Of a DNA stretch of 64,000 nucleotides, positions 11,895-23,427 are shown piece after piece (position 1 is the stretch's first letter; each line of letters starts with the position of its first letter). Below the pieces are notes generated by a model. It worked only from the letters and a program-made list of their open reading frames with translations, did not search any database and was not told the origin of the DNA. The translations under genes and the position numbers were made by a program. Source of the DNA: Spongilla lacustris (taxonomy: Eukaryota > Porifera > Demospongiae > Spongillida > Spongillidae); the NCBI GenBank assembly GCA_949361645.1, contig OX442437.1, forward strand, positions 1,437,075 through 1,501,074, read 5' to 3'.

Positions 11895-13438
11895 ATGTAA
11901 TGTTAGAGGAAAGTCACAAAATACAATTTGCTTAAAAACCACTGAAACATATTACAAGTATCAAACATTTAAATGTGGAATGTCAGTTACAAAATATAAC
12001 CTTTTTTGCTCACCATGTATAATCCTAATAGTTTATCACAGTTTGGTGCCTTAAAGTTCATCCATGTAGCATACGTGTATGCCAGGCAAATGAATTGCCT
12101 CATTTTGTGTATGATTGTGATGGTCATTCTAAAGAATGTGTTCCACTTAAAACAAACATTGTTATCATTACTGACCCTCTTTTAGAACTGTTATAATCTG
12201 ATGTGCATGTAAATTCCATTCTCACCTTACATCTTGTAAATTTATCAATGTATTCACTCAAATTTACCTTATAGTCATAGACACTGGCACAAAACTTTAA
12301 GTTCAGCATATAAAACCTCACTCATTTTTATAGGGTACTTCCTTGGATGCAGAAATGCAATTTTTCATCCCGTAGCAGCACTTCCATTATCAATTTTTCT
12401 GTGCTATATGTAACTGTAATCATTTTCAGGAGGGTCCAAAAGTGAATGTATTTCCTTATAATAATGTAGTAATTGAGATTAGAAAGGTAAAATTATGTTG
12501 TGCGCCAAAATACTAAAAATATATGGAAACATCTAGAACTAGCCGGTATTGAAACAAAGCTATCGAGTTTTGTCAAGTGGAAACTAAATCAGAGTCTTTA
12601 TAGTTTATTTTTATTTTTAAAAGAAGGGTGTACGCTATAGTGAACTTCTTAGAGTGCCTTATTTTGACATAGTCAATGTATCAATAATGGATCCCATGCG
12701 TACTGTATTACTGGGAATGGTTAGGAATGAAATGAAACACCATATTTCTAATCTCACAAAATCACAGGTGACATGATTCAACAGTTGTACCAAAGAGATT
12801 ACTGTCCCCTACAGTGTTGGGACATCTTCGCTCTGATTGGGAAGATCACAGAATGACAGCACAGCAATGGAAAAACTTATGCAGACCCTTATATATTACA
12901 AACCCCAGTATTCAAAAATTTAAATTATATGCATTAACACCATACTGAAAAGGTTTGCAGCTGTCTATGGCAAGTGACAAGTGTCGGTGAACTACCACAT
13001 GGCATCACATATACCAGAGGTTAGAGCAATAAATAAAAAAACAAGTTTATTTATGAATGAATCAATACCGTATTTTCACTCCTTTTTCGTTTTTTTTTTT
13101 TTTTTAAGTTCGTCGACGCTTTGCATGATATTGTTTATTTTCGTTTTTCAGTGATTCGTATCAAGAAAGAATGTGTATATTGTTGTAATTCGTTTAGCGG
13201 TAAATTCTGGCTAAGCTATTAACTGGTACGCTCGTGCGCATAAGTGGTACTGCCCACCACATTCAACGTTAACCGTTATGTCGCGCTTCCCGCCCTTGGG
13301 ACAGACTGGGTTTTGGAACCTCCACCTCCGTTGTCGCCATCTTGGTCGCCATATCTCCGCATTTATTAATACTGCAAACTTAACAACTAACGTTATGTAG
13401 GTTCATCTGATGCTAAAAGCGTATATTTCTTGATTTTC
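11023..13438. other. Intergenic; only simple repeats seen
   Basis: Holds a G-rich tract (11328-11367), an (AC)n microsatellite (11835-11893) and AT-rich sequence. I found no exon chain with coherent phase on either strand. Confidence 0.6.
11835..11893. repeat. (AC)n microsatellite
   Basis: About 28 uninterrupted AC dinucleotides. Confidence 0.97.
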
Positions 13439-15083
13439 ATGCTTTTGTGCGAGAGTGGAAACGAACAAAAAAACGAAAATGGGCTGAAAATACGGTATGT
13501 TGTTTTTTGTGTTTCCAGTAAGAATAAGAACATTGATTGTGAGCTTCAGCATAATTTTTCAAAGGTTATTTTAGATCTGCCGAAAGATGTGAAGATGACT
13601 CATATTCAAAGACTTAAAAGTTTCAAAGACATGAAAACCATCAAAAGTACTGAAACATTCTTGAATACATCATACATGGTAATATTGTTTCTTCCAACTC
13701 ATCTTCACTAACACCATCTAAGTAAATTCATGCTTTATAAATTAGATGGCATTACACTCCCAGATAAATTACATATGGAGCTTTAGTATTTGTTCTTCTT
13801 GCTTCAAAGTATCCTATTAAGCATGTCGTAAATGAGAATGTTTTTCATATTGTCAGATATAGCTCAGCTCACAAAGAAAGAAGTATATACTGCAATATAT
13901 TATTGTTCTCTATTTTAAAACAATACCCATGCTCTGCAATCCATACCAATTCTGACTGTGCTCCATCATTATACGCTGCTGCTCTGTAATATACACATAG
14001 GTGCATTGGCCTTCACGACAAAGCCGGCTGTGCAGGAAGCAACAGAATAGGTGTGCCTATTACAGCTACATGAACTACCTATTGTTAGTGATCATGTGAA
14101 GGGGGAAATGAATGTGGACAGTTCGATATGTAAGCAGATGCGACTTAGAGCCACTATCAAAACCTCATGTGTGCAAAAAAGAACACCTAATGCTGAATAA
14201 TCATTATGTGTAAGTGTTTTGTAACTATTTATTTTTTATTGCTTTCTTCATTGGGTGCCTATGTATATGTATTCTATGACTGCTTTTATATAACATACTG
14301 ATAGATTTACCGGTCTTCTCCCTCTTTCAGCAGCCTTCACCTTGTATGCAGTCTTGGCACATAGACACGTGGGATCAATATGTACATTGATATACGGAAA
14401 TCTGCACTATACTAATCTCGTTCTCATCCCTTTACATGCCATAAAGTGGTCTGGGAATTTTAATTGCGCTTCATTATGTAGTTGTAAAAACATTATACAA
14501 GAACCACAAGAACGTTGCTGGCATTATAATGAGATCTATTTAGGTGATAACAGTTGTCCAAGGTGAGAGTTCTTCACCATAACAATCGATGGATTACATT
14601 TATCCTAGCCTTAAACTAACCAATAGGATTGTAGACATATGTGTGATTGTCATGCAGTGTGCTAACAGTGCAATAAACAAGGATGTAGCTTAACACACAG
14701 ATATCTACTAAATGGTGGCTGGAGTGAGCAAACACCACAAGGTTTGCACTGGTAGCATGCCAAGAAAAATCACAAAATTAGTCAAAAAAATCTAAACACA
14801 AAAAAGTGATCAATTTTTTTGTAGGGTGCTTTCTCACAGCTTGCAATCATTTTGAAGAAGTATGTACAGCAGACTGAAACCAGGTGAGAACCAAATGCCA
14901 TAAGTCCTTAAGCTCATTAATATTTATTTCCTGCTGTTTTGTGTTTCATATCCAATCAAAGAATTTTAAAAATTCATAAATGAACGGTACATTCAGCCTG
15001 TATGCTCTGCTTTTTTTACAATCAGATTGTGTCGATTAAAAGTCACAATATTAACTCACACACTGGATGCATGTGAGTCCTCA
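13439..15083 (+). CDS. Unrecognised split gene, partial model
   Basis: Phase-coherent blocks on the plus strand: 13439-13678 (ATG at 13439, donor ATG|gtaata), 14825-14883 (acceptor ttttgtag, donor CAG|gtgaga) and 15026-15083 (acceptor tttacaatcag, donor TCA|gtacgt). Joined text includes ILDLPKDVKMTHIQRLKSF, then GAFSQLAIILKKYVQQ, then RLKVTILTHTLDACESS, which looks like helical repeat protein but matches no family I know. Inside the first block, 13495-13518 has a GTATGT start and TTTCCAG end (24 nt, in frame), so it could be an ultra-short intron or simply coding. The 3' end is not resolved: a following acceptor at about 15172 leads quickly to a stop. Confidence 0.4.
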
Positions 15084-15623
15084 GTACGTAAATATAAACA
15101 CTTGGCTATGTATAACATTTACAATACATGGCATTCTAATGCAACATTGTGGAACTTTAGAACCTCTTCTGATGAGCTGATGTCACCAACATGTATTGCC
15201 ACATGTAACTCAAGTGTTGTCACGAGCAGCACAAAGTAGATAACATAAGAGCACTGAGGTGAAACTGAAAAATGAATAAATTAATTTCTGTGAGTCATAT
15301 GTCTGTTATGGTTTCCTGTGGCTGGCCAACAGTTGACAGCAGCTACAGGGTTAAGTAGCACTAACACAGGACTTGACTAGTTCAATGGTGTAGTGTGCCT
15401 TCAGGTTTGCCTTCTGCAGACATTAGACAATGACAATAAGGACATCCACCTAGTTGTGATGAGGTAACTGATAGTGGACTTACCAATCCATCCTTACACA
15501 GTGGTTTCACAAGGACTGTGACAGCATTCTTTACTTAGAGTGCTTATGTTCTGAAAAGATGAGAAGAAGCTATTACTAAAATTCATATATTCACATGTGT
15601 TCCAATGTGCACATTAAGCACAT

Positions 15624-15804
<181 letters not shown>

Positions 15805-15805
15805 C

Positions 15806-17178
15806 CTAATCACCATGACTCTCTCCCAGTACTGCCTAAAGTCCTGCACAAATGGAAACCGCAATGCAAAGAAGTGTTCCATGGTGATACAGCTCTGTCC
15901 AGCAGGATGCTTTGCTTTAGTAGTCCACCAGGTGACCAAATTGAGCAGTGCAATGTTTCATGTCTCCATCTGCTTTATGCATACTCCGTTGGGCTGAATA
16001 CAGCAACCAATGTTGTGTTAATAAATAATGAATATTAATAGCCAAAAGGAAAATTATAGGTGCAATAGATCTATGACACTACAATACACTGCCACCTTCC
16101 CTTGTGGTGGTAATCCTAACGGGGCCAGCTCATCAGCCACATGTGCATAGTATGAACGCTTGTCACAAGGTCAAGTACCTAGGTAATCGATCACAGTGCA
16201 TCACTTCTTGTCATGTATACACAGATCCAGCAGTACAAAATGTCCATTTCCTAACAACACCCACCTCGCTATGGTCCAGAACAAGGCCGTATGTCCTTAT
16301 ATGGAATTAATACTATGGCTGAGGGATTACCTGTGTCTATGAACTGGTCCATCTTTCTAGGCCCTTCTATCCATAAAAGACAATTCCACAATCCACATTA
16401 ATTGTTGTGAATAAATAAACCCCACCCCCCACCATGCCCACTACACCCACTCCTCTGCCATGTAATCCACCCCTGTTGAGTACAACTGCTAGCCAGCACA
16501 CCAATTCCAACGTAACTGGATGTGCAGTCCCCAGACCAAATATGTTTGACCAGCATATTTGCAGGTTGTGTTACCACTCCTCACCTACCACACCCACTGG
16601 GCCTACCACATCCACCACACCCACACCTACCACACACCCACCCCTCCCTACCACACCCACCCTACACCTACCACAACCCACCCCTCCCCTACCACACCCA
16701 CCCTACCCCTACCACACCCACCCCTCCCCTAACACACCCACCCTACCCCTACCACACCCACCCTACCCCTACCACAACCCACCCCTCCCCTACCACACCC
16801 ACCCTACACCTACCACACCTTCCAACTGGGTGAGGTCAGCCATGACCTGTTCAAACAGGATGTGAGAGGCTGCCAGCAGATGAGCTACATCAGGGAGAGG
16901 ATCACAAACTAACATCAGAGGAAAGAGACAATGGTAAAAATATCTTCACAATTGGTCCTCACTCCCCTTATTCCCCTCTCTTCCTCCTCCCTCCCCTCCT
17001 ATTCTCCCTTACCTTATCCGCATGTCCAATGTAGTACTCCACTATGTAGTGTAGGATGTTCTTTGAGTCTTCACATCCTTCACTTTCACCAGGAGGTCTA
17101 TGTCAAGCCTTTGGCACACCCTCCGACTTTGCTACCACTGTTCATCACATTCCCCAGAGCCAAGAACAGCACACACAC
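15806..17178 (-). pseudogene. Formin FH2-domain C-terminal region, frame-broken
   Basis: Formins nucleate and elongate actin through the FH2 domain. Exon blocks on the minus strand match its C-terminal half in order: 17013-17178 (VLFLALGNVMNSGSKVG, the hallmark GN.MN motif, then ILHYIVEYY), 16819-16908 (LLAASHILFEQVMADLTQLE), 16331-16366 (RKMDQFIDT) and 15806-15969 (FGHLVDY, then TMEHFFALRFPFVQDFRQYW). Splice sites flank each block. The frame breaks at about 17105 (one base short in a T run), about 17062 (one base short in an A run), at the join to 16908, and near 15916. No N-terminal FH2 exons are found upstream before the next gene. Either a decayed partial copy or several homopolymer assembly errors; intact neighbours favour decay. 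Confidence 0.7.
16578..16815. repeat. C-rich minisatellite, 18-23-bp unit
   Basis: Imperfect copies of ccaccctacccctaccacac. Located in the intron between two formin-like exons. Confidence 0.9.
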
Positions 17179-17199
17179 CTGGATTATGGAGAGGTGACA

Positions 17200-18520
17200 G
17201 AGAAATGAGAGGAGAGGATAGAGATGGGAAGGTGTTTGAGGGAAGGGTGTGAGGGAGGGAGGTGAGGAAGTATAGCACCTCTAAACTCCGCTCCCCTTCC
17301 ACCATCTTTCCTTACCTCACACCCAGCCTTCCACAACCTGATTATATGCTTGCATGCTCTTGTGGCACTTCATGTCTTCTGACATGTGTGCACTTGTAAG
17401 TACATGACGATACTAGTATCTGGGTAGCTCACAGCCAGCAGTATATCAGAATATGGATCTACAAAATATATGCCAGAAAGCGTACTTCAATTTTCTTCTC
17501 CAAGGACTTGAAATACACTGAATCAAACGCGGACATATAATTAATTGCCATTTAAGCTACTCTGTCAAGATGGCGGCTATTATGGTTACCATGGTCACGT
17601 ACCATTTCTGAGAACCCTCTAGGGAGGCTGGGTAGTCTATTCAGGAACAAACCAGAATAAGATGAAATTATTGTTTGACAAGTAAATTAAAAACATTCTC
17701 TATACGAGTGGTATATAGGATTTAAAAAGGAAGGAAACAAGGGTCTAATAAAAAGGGAAAAGGTAATAATCCTCTTACAAACGGGTTTGTTCCATGAGTT
17801 TTTTTTCTTCATGATATGAGAGATTGCAACTAGACAGTTTTGAAATGAGATCACTTGTTATTCATGATTCTCACACCCTCTCCGCTCCTGCCATATAACC
17901 AGTGCAGTTTACAAATTTAAAACTCAGTAAGCAATTACTGAAGGAGGAGGAGGTGTATGCTGTGTGGAAGGGGAGGGGGAATGGTGTAATGGTCCAAGAA
18001 GGGAGGAGGACAAGGTGGTAAGACCCCGATCTTACATTACCTCTAAATAACAAACGTCATGTCAGAGCATGTAGGCACAGGTTAACACGGCAGGCATGCT
18101 TCTATGTTGTAGGGCATGACATAGGTTTAGTAGGAAATTGAAGTAACTCGGGCAGGCATGTACGTGCATGACACGGCTACATGATTGTAGGTTGTAGACA
18201 CGGCACACATGTCATAGCTTAGCTTGTAAGCACACTCGAAGATGGCACATCATGCAAATAGGTTACGGCGCAATTAAGTGCACCAGATCCATCGCAAGGT
18301 GCGTGCCAATGCAACCTAGCCACTATTCGATGAAAGCTGATTTATTAATACAAAATCGTATTCATTCATACTGCAATTAATTTGCGTGTATTAAACAGCT
18401 TCTAATCCCCTACACCTACAGTCAATACATATCTAGCGACAGCTGCAACTAGCCAATGTTCCATTAAGGTGTACAGTACCTATTAGGAATAAATATGATC
18501 ATTACATAACACAATTGTGT
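17200..18520. other. Stretch without a supported gene
   Basis: I searched both strands for missing N-terminal formin exons and for a 3' untranslated region of the next gene. A weak formin-like block with donor gtaagga ends near 17308, but its family match is too poor to call. Confidence 0.4.
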
Positions 18521-21500
18521 TCACGTTAACTCACAATTACTTTGGTTGTCATGGCAAAATGTAGTAGGCATGTGAATGTGAAATAGGAAATGCAAAATAA
18601 TTTTGCATTGTTCATCATAGCATCCATGGTGACAAGGAATAAGTAGGAATACGAAATGGTTCAACTTACTGGCTGCATTGTTCATCATAGTTTCCATCGT
18701 GGCAAGGAATAAGTAGGCACATGGAGATGGAATCGCGGGAAATGCAATATCGTTTCTACTTACGTACTGCATTGTTCATCATAGTATCAATAGTGATAAG
18801 AAATAAGTATGAATACAAAATGCAACATCATTTCTACTTACAGGCTGCATAGTTTCCATAATGATAAGGGATAAGTAGACATATCATGTGAATGTGGAAT
18901 GGAAATGCAACATCATTCATATTCAGAAATGAGCAGTCACCAAAGTTGTACATAGTTGCATTTTGTATTCAGCTACTTAAAAATGGTACAGGATTTTGTT
19001 TTAGTTCTTTGTTCTGGACAGAAATTCAAGATTAATTTGTGATGATGTAATATAGGAAACACCAAAACTTGAATATTTCTAACAAAATAGCTTCAATGCC
19101 CATAAGGTATGTTTAGCTACTTCAGTTAATATAGGTTTTGCAAAAGAAACACTAGGTTTATATTGAAAGTTTCAGTTCCAGTAGTCAAAACAGTTATTTT
19201 TATAGACATGTACACAAATCTCTGTACATGTCTATGAAAATAACTGTTTTGACTACTGGAGCCAAAATCTCAATACAAACCTAGTGTTTCTTTTGCAATA
19301 TCTATATTAGCTAAGGCAGATAAACATACCTTATGGATATTTGAAGCATTAGTTCATTTAGTTAGTTAGCAATATTCAAGTTCTGGTGTTTCGTATGTGA
19401 ATTATAATATCTTGAATTTCTATGTAGAACTGAGAGCTGAAAAATCGAGAAAGTAAAAGATCCTGTACCTTTTTAAATATGCAAATATGCAACTTTGGAG
19501 ACCTGCTATAGGCATTTGCATCGTTCAAAAAAATATATATACATGAAAAAAGTGATATCATAATGACAAAATATGTACATTTTATTATAAACTACAAAAT
19601 ATCAAATTTGAATATTTATTTGCAGATGACCACAAAATGTACAGGTATTTCTCAATATATTCTACTTACAAGCTGCATTGTTCATCATAGTATTCACGGT
19701 GACAAGGAATAAGTAGGCACGTGATGGTGGATATTAAGTGCAACATCTTTTCTACTTACACCCTACATTGTTCATCATAGTATCCAGGGTGACAAGGAAT
19801 AAGTAGGCATGTGAAGGTGGAATACATCTTTTCTACTTACATCCTGCATTGTTCATATAGTATCCAGGGTGACAAGGTATAAGTAGGCATGTGAAGGTGG
19901 AATGGAAAATCCAACATCATTTCCACTTACACACTGCATTGTTCATCATAGTATCCATAGTGACAAGGATAAGTTGGTATGTGAAGGTCCTATAGGAAAT
20001 CCAACTCATTTCTACTTACGTACTGTAGTATTCATAATGGTTTCCATGTTGACAAGGAATAAGTAGGCATGTTAAAAAGTAATATTTGAAATGCAACATT
20101 TCTACTTACGCACTGCATTTTTAATAAAATCGATGGTGACAAGGAATAAGTAGGCATGCATGTGAAGATGCATGGAATAAGAAAGGCAAAATCTTTTCTT
20201 CTTACTTTCTGCATTGTTCATCATAGTATCCATGGTGACAAGGAATAAGTAGGCACATGAAAGTGTAATAGGAAATCCAACATCCTTTCTACTTACGAAC
20301 TGCATTGTTTATCATAGTATCCATGGTGACATAGAATAAGTAAACATGTGAAGTGAAATGGGAATTGCAAGATCATTTTTACTTACTCCCTGCATTGTTC
20401 ATCATAGTTACCATTGTGACAAGAAATCAGGAGGCATTTGAAGGCAGAATAGAAAATGTAACATCATTTCTACTTACACACTGCATTGTTTATCATAGAT
20501 AGTATCCCATGGTGACAAAGGAATAAGTAGGCATGTGAAGATGGAATAGGAAATTCAAGATCATTTCTACTTACTCCCTGCATTGTTCATCATAGTTACC
20601 ATTGTGACAAAGAATAAATAGGCGTGTGAAAGTGAAATAGGAAATACAACATCATTTCTACTTACGTTCTGCATTGTTCATCATAGTATCCATGGTGACA
20701 AGGAATTAATAGGCCTGTGGAAGTGAAATGGAAAATGCAACATCATTTCAACTTACTTGCTGCATTTGTTCATCATAGTATTCGTAGTGACAACGGAAAA
20801 AGTAGTCATGTGAAGATGGAATGGGAAATTCAAGATCATTTCTACTTACTACCTGCATTTTTCATCACAGTATCCATGATGACAAGGAATAAGTAGACAT
20901 GTGAAGACGGAATAGGAAATGCAAGATCATTTCTACTTACTCCCTGCATTTTTCATCATAGTTACCATTGTGACAAAGAATAAGTAGGCATGTGAAAGTG
21001 AAATAGGAAGTACAACATCATTTCTACTTACAGGCTGCATTGTTCCATTGTGACAAGGAATAATTAGGCATGTGAAGGTGCGTGGGATAGGAAATGCAAA
21101 ATCATTTCTACATGTACTTACACACTATAATTTTCAACATAGTATCCATGGTGACAAGGAATATGAAGGTATGTGAAAGCTAAATAGGAAATACAACATC
21201 ACTTCTACTCACATCCTGCATTATTTATCATAGCATTCATGGTGACAAGGGATAAGTAAACATGTGAAGATGGAATATAGGAAATCCAAGATAATTTCTA
21301 CTTACTAACTGCAATATTCATCATAGTTTCCAAGGTGAAAAGGAATAAGTAGGCATGTTAAGGTGCAATAGGAAATGCAATATCACTTCTACTTACAACC
21401 TGCATTATTCATCATAGCATTCATGGTGACAAGGGATAAGTAAACATGTGAAGATGGAATATAGGAAATCCAAGATGATTTCTACTTACGTACTGCATTG

Positions 21501-22480
21501 TTCATCATAGTATTCATGTGACAAGTAGTAAGTAGGCATGTGAGGGTGGAATACAAAATACAACATCATTTCTACTTACTCCCTGCATTTTTCATTATAG
21601 TTCCATGGTTGCAAGGAATAAATAGCATGTGAATGTGGAATAGGGAATGCAAGATCATTTGTACTTACACACTGCATTGTTTATCATAGTATCCATAGTG
21701 ACAAGGAATACATAGGCATGTGAAAGTGGAATAGGAAATGAAACATCATTTCTACTTACAAACTGCATTGTTCATCATAGTATCCATGGTGACCGCAAGG
21801 AATAAGTAGGCATGTGAAAATGGAATAGGAATTGCAACATCTGTTCTACTTACAAACTGCATTGTTCATCATAGTATCCATGGTGACCGCAAGGAATAAG
21901 TAGACATGTGAAAGTGGAATATGAAGTGCAACATCATTTATACTTACAGTCTGCCGCATTGTTCATTATATAGTTTCCATAGTGACAACAGATAAGTAGG
22001 TATGCTAACAAACAATTTTCCTTACACGCTGCATTGTTCATCATAGTATCCACAGTGATAAGGAATAAGTAGGCATGTGAAGGTGGAGTAGGAAATACAA
22101 TATCATTTCTACTTACAGGCTGCATTGTTCATTATAGTTTCAATGATGACAAGGGATAAGTATGCATGTTAAAAAAACGCAGCATCATTTCTACTTACAC
22201 ACTGCATTGTTCATCGTAGTATCCATGGTGACAAGAAATAAGTAGGCATAAGAAGGTGGAAATAGGAAATGCAACATCATTTCTACTTACAAGCTGCATT
22301 GTTCATCAAGGTGAAAAGGAATACGTAGGCATGTTATGGTGCATGGAATAGGAATAAGACTTACCTTCTGTATTGTTCACGTTAGTATCCATGGTGATGA
22401 AGAATAAGTAGGCATGTTTGAATTGAAATGCAACACTTTGAGACTTACAGGTTGCATTGTTTTAATAGCATCCATGGTGA
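18520..22480 (-). repeat. About 90-bp tandem array, interrupted once; each unit carries splice sites
   Basis: On the plus strand a unit reads roughly ttctacttac, NNN, ctgcattgttcatcatag, then tatccatggtgacaagg and aataagtaggcatgtgaagg. Spacing between triplets is 74-97 bp, mostly 89-94. Sequence around the triplet is nearly fixed from unit to unit, while the triplet itself varies freely. The two edge units are broken: at 22449 the acceptor AG has become AA, and at about 18600 the donor half is deleted. The array is not CRISPR: units are imperfect and diverge gradually. Confidence 0.95.
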
Positions 22481-22833
22481 TAAGGATTAGGTGGGATTTA
22501 ATTGGTAAGACCATGTTATTAACAGACATTCACCTCTTCCGTCCTCAAACTTCCATAATTTCTGTTCATTTCTGCGTAATATTAAGTTATAACTGAATAC
22601 GCCTACTCTCTCAACGGCGCAGCCTTACCCCGTAAGATGTCGTCGCGGTTAGTTAACAAGTCGCTGTTTTCCACGACTTCATTGCTCATCTCAATGAGAT
22701 CATCCTCAAGCTGTGAGTTAGGTGGAAATCTTACCATAGTTTCTCTGTGGCAGTCGCAAACCTTAATGTGCCTGGGACGAGCATCAGCAAACACGGTCAG
22801 CAGGGACACAAGAAGAGCCAATTCCTTCAGCAT
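18537..22833 (-). CDS. Secreted cysteine-rich peptide gene with a tandem array of single-codon (3-nt) exons
   Basis: Exon 1 (22629-22833) encodes a signal peptide (MLKELALLVSLLTVFADA) and a short acidic region, ending in phase 1 at G|gtaagg. Exon 2 (22534-22571, acceptor acgcag, donor gtgaat) returns the phase to 0. Then come 34 units, each with AG, three variable bases, and GTAAG (once GTGAG). Triplets, given by lowest plus coordinate: 22365, 22291, 22199, 22117, 22026, 21948, 21854, 21760, 21669, 21580, 21490, 21397, 21306, 21213, 21122, 21032, 20941, 20850, 20757, 20666, 20575, 20478, 20387, 20297, 20206, 20110, 20020, 19931, 19841, 19760, 19670, 18842, 18764, 18670. The first 17 read KLCPRTFFCGYVLDCPG. 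The last 17 read VQNGCGFKCYCDGLPYP. The next acceptor (18540-18541) is followed by TAA (18537-18539). Total 115 aa. The six array cysteines space as C-x5-C-x5-C-x6-C-x3-C-x-C; the end resembles antistasin-type inhibitors. Splicing is inferred, motifs are seen. Confidence 0.65.
18955..19493. repeat. Fold-back (inverted repeat) insertion within the array
   Basis: Imperfect arms of about 255-270 bp (18955-19211 and 19223-19493) face each other across a short spacer. The centre contains gtctatgaaaataactgt-type sequence mirrored on both sides. It sits between two units of the array, so one intron is about 825 nt instead of about 88. Looks like a MITE-type fold-back element; no coding capacity. Confidence 0.85.
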
Positions 22834-23100
22834 TCTCTGTTGGTAAGAAATGAGAGAATTGCTCGAACGATTAATTTAAATACACTACTGACAAAGAAAC
22901 CTAATAAGGCCACTCAAATAAGATTCCTTGCTTTTCATTTTCCGCCCGCATCATTTATTGGTACCGCATGCATGCTCACTTTCACTATTACATCACATGA
23001 TCATGTAACTTCATTGTATTAATAATTGGCATAACAAATGCTATCTTGAACGTATCAGTTGTGTTTTTTTTCAAAAACTACTATCCTTCAGTATTTGCCA
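22834..23100. promoter_or_regulatory. Upstream region of the single-codon-exon gene
   Basis: The 5' flank of the minus-strand peptide gene. I see no convincing TATA box; the stretch is moderately AT-rich. Listed only to mark where the promoter should be. Confidence 0.3.
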
Positions 23101-23179
23101 GTGGATCAGAACATTCCTTTCGCGACACAGCAAAAAAAACGCGTCGAATCCATTTTTTGATTCCACAATTGTTGCATCG

Positions 23180-23427
23180 CCATGAAACACAACACTGAAC
23201 TTGAAGCCATTTTCTTATGAAACACAACACTGAACTTGAAGCCATTTTCTCATAAAACACAACACTGAACATAAAGCCATTTTCTTATGAAACACAACAC
23301 TGAACTTGAAGCCATTTTCTTATTAAACACAATACTGAACTTGAAGCCATTTTCTTTTGAAACACAACATGCACTGAACTTGAAGCCATTTTCTTTTGAA
23401 ACACAACACTGAACTTGAAGCCATTAC
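23180..23427. repeat. About 36-bp tandem repeat, seven copies
   Basis: Copies of ttcttatgaaacacaacact plus gaacttgaagccatt, with small changes. Minus-strand frames of FSVVFYEKMASS-type are read-through of the repeat. Confidence 0.9.

Noticed and set aside
18521..22125. Short minus-strand frames reading through the array (ATMETMMNNAASK-like)
   Set aside because: They translate the repeat unit itself; their starts and stops shift with each unit and they cross the splice motifs.
22449..22451. A 35th single-codon exon (cct) at the start of the array
   Set aside because: Its acceptor reads AA instead of AG, so I left it out; with it the peptide would simply gain one Pro.
18520..22480. CRISPR array or plain satellite
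   Set aside because: Units diverge gradually and there are no spacer-length unique segments; only a triplet is variable and it is bordered by splice sites, in clearly eukaryotic DNA.
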